A stretch of 64,000 nt of DNA from Chiridota heheva (lineage: Eukaryota; Echinodermata; Holothuroidea; Apodida; Chiridotidae): NCBI GenBank assembly GCA_020152595.1, contig JAIGNY010002788.1:1051001-1115000 (forward strand), in the 5' to 3' direction. This document shows positions 61,301 through 64,000 of this stretch, piece by piece (positions within the stretch are counted from its first letter, which is position 1; each line of letters begins with the position of its first letter). The notes under the pieces are model-generated. The model was given only the letters and a program-made list of their open reading frames with translations. It made no database searches and was not told where the DNA came from. Both the position numbers and the translations under genes were made by a program.

Positions 61301-64000
61301 GCTGAGAAATATAGTTACTGGCAGGAAAACCTTGTTCGAGACCAAGATATCGTACAGCTATCACATTTCAAAGAACACTTATTATGAAATGATTGATACT
61401 ATACTATTCTATAGCCTTCCCAAAATTGATAAGAACAATACAATTTATCCAGTATGAATTAAAATGATTTTTCACTTCCGTCTGCAAATTCATGAGATAA
61501 AATATATTGCAGATATAAAGTGTACTGCAAATTCATGTTTACAGTAATGATTTATGTGACAGATGAATTATATTGCATGGGTGTTTATTTCATTTAAAAA
61601 TAATTCTTTTAGTCAAAATAATTAAGAGAATCTCCAATTAGAAGCGTATCCAGGAAAATAAACCGGGTACCCGATGTTCAACTTTCAGCTTTAAATCATT
61701 TGGTTACAGAGATGAATTGTTAAAGATATTTGACATCGTGTATTGATAATTTTAAGGTTCCTAAAATCTGTTAAAATAAAGTTTTTAACTTTTTATATTT
61801 GCTTTTAACCATTTAATCGCAGTTAATCTGCACTGACTTCTCGGGGTCATCAGAAGCATCCACTGGATCAACACCTGCAATAATTAACAATCATTACAAA
61901 GTTTAAATTAGCCAACACTTATTTATAAGATTTCTACAGCCATGCAGTTTTCTATCACTAGACATCTTTATCTTAGTCCCTCAATAGTTTATGAACCAAC
62001 ATGACAACTTTGAAGCCCCCAATTTTTTACAGTAAAAATGCCCACTAATAGAAGTAATAGTTGATTATCCATACTCAACTAATAAAACTAATATGGCATT
62101 CTAAGGTATCTTAAACTACTGTATCAAAAGAAACTTCCTTTTTAATTGTCCAATAAATCTTTCCTTCACCATCTTAGAATTATATAATGCTCTAGACAGC
62201 ATAACTGGAGTTACCCTATTTACAATTTGACCAGTGAGTGTCACATATATCTATAAGCCTAATAAGCCCATATCAATCTTGTTGAGCCTGCACCAAATAA
62301 ATCACTATTTGCTTTCTTTCCTTCAACGCTGGCCATTTTCCCGAGAAGGGTCTACAGCGCTTACATAGGTCAAATCCTCGGAGCAAGCAGGTAAAAGAAA
62401 TGTTTTAAACCGCCCAAATAGGTTGCTACTTTCGGCACCCCTCACGGGATAGGGACCATGTGTGTAACCCCTTCCCCTATTTCAACATATTGTACTATGT
62501 ACATATAATGTAATAACATAAAAATATTAGATGGATTTGAAAATTAAATGTAATTATGGCCAATTTTCGCATAAAAAAATCAGGAAAATATCCCCATTGA
62601 GTTAATGCATCAAATTTCTCCACAAAAAAAAACTATCTCAAACCACCCAAATAGGTTGCTACGGGATAGGGACCAAGTGTGTATCCCCTCCCCTTATTTT
62701 AACATATTGTACTATGTACATATAATGTAATAAGATAAAAATATTGGATGGATTTGAAAATTAAATAAAATTATGGCCAATTTTACATCAAAAAATCAGG
62801 AAAATATCCACATTGAGTTAACGCATCAAATTTTTCCAAAAAACCTATCTTAAACAGCCCAAATAGGTTGCTACTTTTCCGTGCCCCTCACAGGCTAGGA
62901 CCATGTGTGTAATTCTTTCCCCTATTTTAACATATTGTGCTATGTACTTATACTGTAATAACATAAAAATATTGGATGGATTTCAGAAATAAATAAATTT
63001 ATGGCCAATTTCAGCATCAAAAAATCAGGAAAATATCCCCATTGAGTTAATGCATCAAATTTTTCCACAAAAAAAAAAAATCTCAAACCGCCCAAATAGG
63101 TTGCTACATTCGGCACCCCTCACGGGCTAGGGACCATGTGTGTAGCACCTTCCCCTATTTTAACATATTGTGCTATGTACTTATACTGTAATAACATAAA
63201 AATATTGGATGGATTTCAGAAATAAATAAATTTATGGCCAATTTTAGCATCAAAAAAAAATCGGTAAAATATCCCCATTGAGTGTGACCCAATGGAATTT
63301 TCCATCGTTAGTGGGTTAACCCGTTGGGTTACGGTTCAGTGACCCGCAAAACTCTAGGGAGTGAGGAGCATTCTGACAAAATATTTCATACCAATCTTGA
63401 ATGAATAAGGAGAGAACACTTCAATTGTGGATACTTTATTATCAGCAGGAAATAAACACAAGACACAGAACGAATATCGCGAGGTTTTGGAGGTAGGCCT
63501 ACTTACCGTTTTTCAGTCTGCGCGTAGGCCCTATATCACTTTGCGAGAAAACTGCAGCAGGCTGTAGCCTGGTCGTGCACAATGAGTGTGCGGCCTGCCT
63601 ACTGTTGGAAAGGAAAAGGCCTGGAACGGGATAGGGCCCCTAGGCCTATTTAGTATTACTATTACAAATGACTAGCCTAAACATTTCGGTCAATGCTTAG
63701 CATAAACAACAAATGCTAAAAATTGTTAGCATTGATTCAACACTTAATTACTTATACTAGCCTAGCCTAGGCCGTTTGGCAAAAAAATTGAGTCTTTTTG
63801 ACAATGACATTGACATTGGTCAAAATAAAATATCGACCAGGCAGAATAAATAACTCTCTGGTATTAACGTTAGCCCTAAGAAGAATAACGTAATCCTACC
63901 TGCTCCAAATAAATAACTCTCTGGCCCTAACGTTAGCCCTAATAACGTAATCCTACCTGCCAAGTCTCCGAATCCATCGTTATCGCTATCCCGGAACGAT
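22061..64000 (-). CDS. SLC3A1: SLC3A-family amino-acid transporter heavy chain, rBAT-like (gene extent, 5' end outside)
   Basis: Eleven exons on the - strand join at consensus GT-AG sites with matching phases (1,1,0,0,0,0,2,0,0,0) into 552 residues ending at TAA (22061-22063). The protein is a glycoside-hydrolase-13 ectodomain. It begins [13 protein letters not shown] (start of the barrel), then [23 protein letters not shown] with the B-domain [46 protein letters not shown] and a beta-sandwich C-domain ending [11 protein letters not shown]. Family members pair with a light-chain transporter and bring it to the plasma membrane. The transmembrane anchor and linking Cys would lie upstream of the window. 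Of the hydrolase residues, the nucleophile is Thr187 and the NHD motif is NSE (354); Glu284 is kept, so catalysis is unlikely. The B-domain resembles rBAT (SLC3A1), while the C-terminus stops early like 4F2hc (SLC3A2). The symbol is therefore a best fit, not proof of orthology. Introns total about 40 kb. Confidence 0.85.
22655..22725 (-). repeat. LINE 3' tail fragment
   Basis: gtttgtttgggtgtaatggc, accttaacagtcaggtcata and tgtgccaaacgagg resemble the ends at 16557 and 19140. It lies 260 bp from the last SLC3A exon, in the intron. Confidence 0.5.
23241..23310 (+). repeat. tRNA-like sequence, probable SINE head
   Basis: gtggtgtagcggttatcata is a box A-like start and gaggtcctgggttcaagcct contains a full box B (GGTTCAAGCC) 40 bp later. 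The box-B stem (cctggg...cctggg) does not pair as in a true tRNA. A body follows to about 23460. The most likely reading is a tRNA-derived SINE. Confidence 0.5.
24018..24725 (+). repeat. G-rich minisatellite ggagggtggagcg
   Basis: About 700 bp of variants of ggagggtggagcgg and ggaggggagggtgga with irregular 10-16-bp periods. Runs of three or more G every few bases allow G-quadruplexes on the + strand. The Gly/Glu/Arg-rich frames of up to 220 residues are repeat translations. Confidence 0.95.
24726..28980. other. Intron sequence, little recognised
   Basis: Mostly single-copy-looking AT-rich DNA. It has the atatgcttctaacaaaag motif at 25718, a run of cccaaatttcctag-like motifs at 27420-27560, and polypurine at 26082-26102. 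No exon of either strand can be supported. Confidence 0.4.
28981..29965. repeat. 493-bp direct tandem duplication
   Basis: 28981-29473 and 29474-29965 are almost identical; I find a difference only in the A-rich run. Each unit includes an identical 74-residue + strand frame. On the - strand there is ttgactcataaggtaatgtt, shared with the LINE tail at 39120, so the unit is probably LINE-derived. Confidence 0.92.
29966..33061. other. Intron sequence, minor repeats
   Basis: It includes a G run at 30781-30792, atatgcttctaacaaaa with agccgttttgtat (30868-30902, also at 25718-25760), and repeated gtcacaaaatgtcacaga motifs (31978-32340). No exon is supported. Confidence 0.4.
33062..33190 (-). CDS. 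SLC3A1: SLC3A exon: [12 protein letters not shown] segment
   Basis: Acceptor ATTTTTTAG|ACT at 33190 and donor GCTATG|GTAAGT. It encodes [20 protein letters not shown], then [23 protein letters not shown]. This is the family's R-x-P-M-x-W...N-A-G-F-S...W-L-P-V region at the end of the barrel. Two sequons (NNT, NFS). Confidence 0.95.
33228..33305 (-). repeat. LINE 3' tail fragment
   Basis: ggtttgttttgtttgtttga, gcttaacggcaccacaac and gtcaaattgtgcctgagagg match the 3' ends of the LINE copies at 16557 and 19140. It is joined to 33310-33480 sequence that I cannot assign. Confidence 0.5.
33600..34150. repeat. catgccatcccaccctgtcc minisatellite
   Basis: Irregular units of about 25 bp. It belongs with 13025-13400 and 51870-52250. 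The preceding segment (33516-33600) is similar to 51780-51860. The 160-residue open frame here is a repeat translation. Confidence 0.75.
34160..34545. mobile_element. hAT-type MITE remnant
   Basis: The left part agttcttaatt...aagggcc and the right part ggcccgcaggct...ttaagaatt are inverted. The internal ccagatttggcccgcaggc and cacgggccagagtgg are typical of hAT-derived non-autonomous elements. No TSD could be fixed with certainty. Confidence 0.45.
35265..35595. repeat. 17-bp minisatellite acggatgtggacggaca
   Basis: About 19 units, most of them identical. The unit length is not a multiple of three and has no stop in any frame, so long frames appear in five reading frames. None is a likely gene. 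Confidence 0.95.
36040..36740. repeat. Tandem units of the catgacatca-ccaaaa family
   Basis: Repeated motifs are taatatgcatgacatcac, caccaaaa(ttgat/acaat)aggg, catatgacataaatc, gagatattttgtttacaagc and ccaaatatgaaacaaaac. It is a diverged relative of the 18030-18720 array, also ending in cacacacacatacgac. It lies in an SLC3A intron. Confidence 0.65.
37000..37146 (-). CDS. SLC3A1: SLC3A exon: LGNSE and [13 protein letters not shown]
   Basis: Acceptor TTATAG|CTTGG at 37146 and donor GCTAAT|GTGAGT. It encodes [20 protein letters not shown], then [20 protein letters not shown] and LEDIIAPAN. PGTPxxYYGDEL is the strongest signature of the family. The N-H-D motif of enzymes reads N-S-E. Confidence 0.97.
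38204..38414 (-). CDS. SLC3A1: SLC3A exon: FITEHANG acid/base strand
   Basis: Acceptor CTTTCAG|AGTA at 38414 and donor GGATG|GTAAGC. It encodes [40 protein letters not shown] and ends [11 protein letters not shown]. Glu284 is at the place of the catalytic acid/base (the family's G-T-E-A motif). Phase 2 to 0, 211 bp. Confidence 0.95.
39090..39500 (-). mobile_element. CR1/L2-like LINE remnant: end of reverse transcriptase and 3' tail
   Basis: On the - strand it encodes [20 protein letters not shown], then IHCFITSLW and [12 protein letters not shown]. This is the conserved last part of CR1/L2 reverse transcriptases (V-C-K-x-A-x-x-x-L-R-x-I...L-Q-x-x-Q-N-x-A-A-R). A frame change separates an upstream [11 protein letters not shown] segment. 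The sequence then runs into ttgactcatcaggtaatatt, a tail also present in the duplicated block at 28981-29965. Dead copy. Confidence 0.75.
40480..40568 (-). CDS. SLC3A1: SLC3A exon: helix before the acid/base strand
   Basis: Acceptor ATTTTAG|TAT at 40568 and donor TATCG|GTAAGT. It encodes [20 protein letters not shown], then HDASFLGKY and two bases of Arg. This is the family's helix preceding the strand that carries the acid/base Glu. Phase 0 to 2. Confidence 0.93.
40790..40831. other. 42-bp near-perfect palindrome
   Basis: ttttacaaattgtaaaa, then ctggccag, then ttttacaaattgtaaaa. It is both a direct repeat of a 17-bp half and a palindrome around TGGCCA; only the centre base of each half fails. 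It lies 20 bp after a 20-base T run. Confidence 0.8.
41487..41612 (-). CDS. SLC3A1: SLC3A exon: Thr/Glu-rich and Gly-run segment
   Basis: Acceptor TCTGTACAG|GTT at 41612 and donor ACTCAG|GTATGT. It encodes [20 protein letters not shown], then [22 protein letters not shown]. It is the least conserved part of the protein and corresponds to a variable loop after the VDGF motif. The frame passes through without a break (126 bp, phase 0 to 0). Because the composition is simple, this exon rests on frame, splice sites and position more than on similarity. Confidence 0.85.
41629..42183. repeat. 20-bp minisatellite in an SLC3A intron
   Basis: About 27 units of gcatcttagaattagcaaat, mostly perfect, with a disturbed part at 41715-41870 and at 42030-42100. 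The array starts only about 17 bp upstream (in transcript sense) of the acceptor of the next exon at 41612. Confidence 0.92.
42751..42864 (-). CDS. SLC3A1: SLC3A exon: VDGF motif with lost nucleophile
   Basis: Acceptor TTGGTCAG|GAC at 42864 and donor GTGCG|GTAATT. It encodes [20 protein letters not shown], then [18 protein letters not shown]. In GH13 enzymes the motif is G-F-R-x-D with Asp as the nucleophile; here the position is Thr187 of the visible protein. The change is direct from the sequence and agrees with a non-enzymatic heavy chain. Confidence 0.95.
43486..43805. mobile_element. MITE with ATACCGTATTTGACG ends
   Basis: The left end ataccgtatttgacgtaata and the right end (complement: ataccgtatgcgacgtgtta) are inverted, and both continue to aagcacc. 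The 320-bp length and no coding fit a MITE. Internal ataagcgcc/gggcacttatta motifs are also inverted. If the termini start at TACCGTA, the target site would be TA; the superfamily is not settled. Confidence 0.7.
43927..44052 (-). CDS. SLC3A1: SLC3A exon: QPDINYNNP region
   Basis: Acceptor TTCACCAG|GTA at 44052 and donor ATGAAG|GTATTC at 43927. It encodes 42 residues: [20 protein letters not shown], then [22 protein letters not shown]. It matches the S-A-W-x-Y...Q-P-D-L-N-x-x-N-P section that follows the B-domain throughout the family. It contains an NVT glycosylation sequon. Confidence 0.95.
44053..46718. other. Intron sequence with small repeats only
   Basis: Apart from the hairpin at 44972, it holds a direct repeat gagtgggacactacttttca/tta (45762-45811, two units) and poly-T runs. 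The open frames at 45022-45315 and 46498-46806 are not recognisable, and the latter crosses the end of piggyBac copy A. Confidence 0.45.
44972..45004. other. Perfect 14-bp stem, 5-nt loop hairpin
   Basis: ACCAGCTTGGTTTG, loop TGAAT, then CAAACCAAGCTGGT. Pairing is complete and there is no T run after it. It lies deep in an SLC3A intron. It may be the centre of a foldback element or a structured RNA; I see no further symmetry. Confidence 0.8.
46719..49351 (+). mobile_element. piggyBac-type element, copy A (2.63 kb)
   Basis: TTAA stands at both sides (46715-46718 and 49352-49355). The ends are CCCTTACTCTCCCA at left and, read inward from the right, GCCTTACTCTCCCA, a 14-bp inverted repeat with only the first base different. 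TTAA duplication and CCC-starting ends define the piggyBac superfamily. The element lies in an intron of the SLC3A gene in the opposite direction. It encodes only the N-terminal part of a transposase, and the catalytic domain is missing. The right 690 bp are non-coding and shared with copy B. It is therefore a deletion derivative that would need a transposase supplied from elsewhere. Confidence 0.85.
47310..48657 (+). pseudogene. piggyBac transposase N-terminal region, three exons, frame-shifted and truncated
   Basis: Exon 1 starts at ATG 47310 ([16 protein letters not shown]). It meets a stop at 47361, and the acidic run [20 protein letters not shown] continues in the next frame to the donor TTG|GTGAGT (47490). 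Exon 2 (48213-48551) begins after TTTTTCACAG. It encodes 113 residues: an acidic start, a basic Pro-rich stretch ([10 protein letters not shown], a likely nuclear signal) and [20 protein letters not shown]. Its donor is AAA|GTAAGT. A 46-bp intron leads to exon 3 (48598-48657), which encodes [19 protein letters not shown] and [15 protein letters not shown] resembles the start of the piggyBac catalytic region. The DDD residues are absent. All junctions are phase 0. The short tyrosine-valine start followed by an acidic tract is typical of piggyBac proteins. One frame-shift argues against a working protein in this copy. Confidence 0.6.
49395..49436 (-). repeat. LINE 3' tail fragment
   Basis: ggtttggtttgttgatattt matches the ends at 16557 and 33230. 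It lies 43 bp past the right end of piggyBac copy A. A weak, short match. Confidence 0.35.
51011..51159 (-). CDS. SLC3A1: SLC3A exon: VPNH region and B-domain
   Basis: Acceptor TTTTTACAG|AC at 51159 and donor GGCTGG|GTAAGT. It encodes [19 protein letters not shown], then the [12 protein letters not shown]-domain segment and SSVPPNGW. The B-domain is present in rBAT and in glucosidases but absent in 4F2hc. The Asp that usually opens the DxxxNH motif is Glu here. Confidence 0.95.
51870..52250. repeat. catgccaacccaccctgttc minisatellite
   Basis: About 12 units of 20-25 bp (ccctgttccacatgccaacc), tightest at 52030-52200. The flanks (aaatgatacaaatcccctcaccgct on one side, tttaattgctattcatg on the other) resemble the flanks of the 33600-34150 array. 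The array therefore travels as part of a larger repeat. Confidence 0.75.
52500..54925. repeat. About 280-bp tandem repeat, interrupted by an insertion
   Basis: The anchor acctcaccatt(a/g)agtgt starts near 52512, 52794 and 53073, giving periods of 282 and 279 bp. Shared motifs are catatatgatcatttgtgt, gatatcatagatacaaatat and tagtatgcacacacaa. The third unit is broken at 53149 by piggyBac copy B and continues from 54805 to about 54925. Confidence 0.85.
53150..54800 (+). mobile_element. piggyBac-type element, copy B (1.65 kb, degenerate)
   Basis: The left end is TTGA|CCCTTAC (the target TTAA with one change) and the right end is GTAAGGA|TTAA. CCCTTAC ends in inverted orientation plus TTAA targets are hallmarks of the piggyBac superfamily. 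Near 53250-53320 it encodes [18 protein letters not shown] and then a stop, like the N-terminus of such transposases. Its right 600 bp match the right part of copy A (motifs aatgaggta, tttgcatatcatttgcat, aaatgaaaggtc, tagccacaag) at moderate divergence. It interrupts a unit of the 280-bp tandem repeat, which resumes after the right TTAA. Confidence 0.7.
54926..56413. other. Intron sequence, nothing recognised
   Basis: AT-rich DNA with weak repetition of ggatct(c/a)(a)aattatgacatcacac (55863-55889, 56171-56194). The 61-residue - strand frame at 55913-56098 ends in a hydrophobic stretch but has no splice or family support. Confidence 0.4.
56414..57851. mobile_element. Nested foldback / MITE-like element
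   Basis: The outer ends are imperfect inverted repeats: gtgcacattaagtttgggcg at 56414 and, at the right end, the complement of gagcactaagcttgagtgat. Both are followed by atatcgatat motifs. Inside, 56771-56932 and 57109-57272 are inverted arms (tatgaaagaggactt...gaaacaaaatggtgaagaaa) around a 176-bp centre. No coding is visible. The outer element may be hAT-like and the inner foldback a later insertion, but both assignments are tentative. Confidence 0.55.
58010..58085. repeat. About 23-bp minisatellite, four units
   Basis: Units read (g/c)cgcacattttgtagacatt with variations, from 'ggtgcacattttctagacat' to 'ggcgcacattttttagtc'. Confidence 0.6.
58562..58750 (-). CDS. SLC3A1: SLC3A exon: barrel start and A-domain strand 2-3
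   Basis: Acceptor CTAAAG|GA at 58750 and donor AAAA|GTGAGT at 58562. It encodes [20 protein letters not shown], then [20 protein letters not shown] and [17 protein letters not shown]. It corresponds to the G-Y-D-I-x-D-Y region of alpha-glucosidases, where the usual Tyr is Gln here. One N-glycosylation sequon (NES) is present. Phase 1 to phase 1. Confidence 0.93.
58751..61805. other. Intron sequence, little recognised
   Basis: It holds a few tttaggcctaacgttaggc-type motifs (59806-59825), a 117-residue + strand open frame at 59315-59668 with no recognisable domain, and AT-rich DNA. I support no element here. Confidence 0.4.
61813..61874 (-). CDS. Possible alternative last exon of the SLC3A gene
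   Basis: Acceptor TTATTGCAG|GTGTTG on the - strand is followed by an open frame of 19 codons and TAA ([19 protein letters not shown]). Joined to the phase-1 donor at 63957, the reading frame stays open through this exon and then stops. A possible polyadenylation signal (AATAAA, - strand) lies at 61584-61589. It would give a short acidic-tailed form ending just after the GDLAG motif. The pyrimidine tract is weak, and a chance open frame of this size is quite possible. Confidence 0.3.
62411..63300. repeat. Four tandem units of about 212-233 bp in the SLC3A intron
   Basis: The anchor cgcccaaataggttgctac starts at 62411, 62644, 62856 and 63089. Shared parts are gggaccatgtgtgta, attttaacatattgt, aaaatattggatggattt and aggaaaatatccccattgag. 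A longer flank with caccatcttagaatt precedes it. No coding is seen. Confidence 0.85.
63845..63964 (-). repeat. Tandem duplication covering a splice donor
   Basis: The string aataaataactctctgg...aacgttagccctaa...taacgtaatcctacctgc occurs at 63845-63902 and again at 63909-63960. The second includes the true donor of the SLC3A exon and the first is intronic. Both read CAG|GTAGGATTACG on the - strand. Confidence 0.8.
63957..64000 (-). CDS. SLC3A1: SLC3A exon (first visible, 5' end beyond window)
   Basis: It encodes [14 protein letters not shown] and the first base of a Gly codon. This is the family motif at the start of the catalytic-like barrel (S-F-x-D-S-x-x-D-G-x-G-D-L). The donor GCAG|GTAGGA leaves phase 1. 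A copy of the donor region lies 57 bp further into the intron. Confidence 0.85.

Overview
The window is eukaryotic: genes are sparse and split by GT-AG introns, the DNA is AT-rich, and most of it is degenerate tandem repeats, MITEs and broken transposons. The protein families, the short 'aggcctaacgttagg'-type motifs and the repeat families suggest a marine invertebrate deuterostome, most likely an echinoderm. That placement is inference, because no marker gene is present.

Two protein-coding loci can be supported. (1) A fatty-acid-binding-protein (FABP) family gene lies on the + strand. It has a TATA box at 5394, a non-coding first exon to 5502, a 1.86-kb intron, and its whole 125-residue CDS in one exon (7376-7753). 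Four CCAAT boxes spaced exactly 34 bp apart (5198-5304) lie just upstream of the TATA box. (2) A very large SLC3A-family gene (rBAT-like heavy chain of heteromeric amino-acid transporters) lies on the - strand. It runs from beyond 64000 down to the stop codon at 22061. Eleven exons join in one uninterrupted frame of 552 residues; the N-terminus and membrane anchor lie outside the window. The glycoside-hydrolase-13 fold is kept, but the nucleophile position is Thr and the NHD motif is NSE, as expected for a transporter chaperone and not an enzyme.

Layout: 1-5190 repeats; 5193-7875 FABP locus, flanked by two opposite copies of a composite repeat (2040-4790 and 9830-12230); 12373-13400 an inverted minisatellite; 15360-20000 repeats, tRNA-like SINEs and two LINE remnants with RNase H and CCHC remains; 22061-64000 the SLC3A gene, whose introns carry all remaining elements. 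These include a G-rich minisatellite beyond its 3' side (24018-24725, inside the last intron), a 493-bp tandem duplication, a 17-bp array, a 20-bp array abutting a 3' splice site, LINE reverse-transcriptase remains, a MITE, perfect hairpins, foldback elements and two piggyBac-type elements. Of these two, 46719-49351 has TTAA flanks and CCCTTACTCTCCCA inverted ends, and 53150-54800 is a shorter relative inserted in a 280-bp tandem repeat.

The best candidates for something new are the piggyBac-type family that keeps only an N-terminal coding region with its own introns, the CCAAT-repeat promoter of the intronless-CDS FABP gene, the 20-bp array that supplies serial branch-point-like motifs before an SLC3A exon, and a possible truncating alternative last exon of SLC3A beside a duplicated splice donor.
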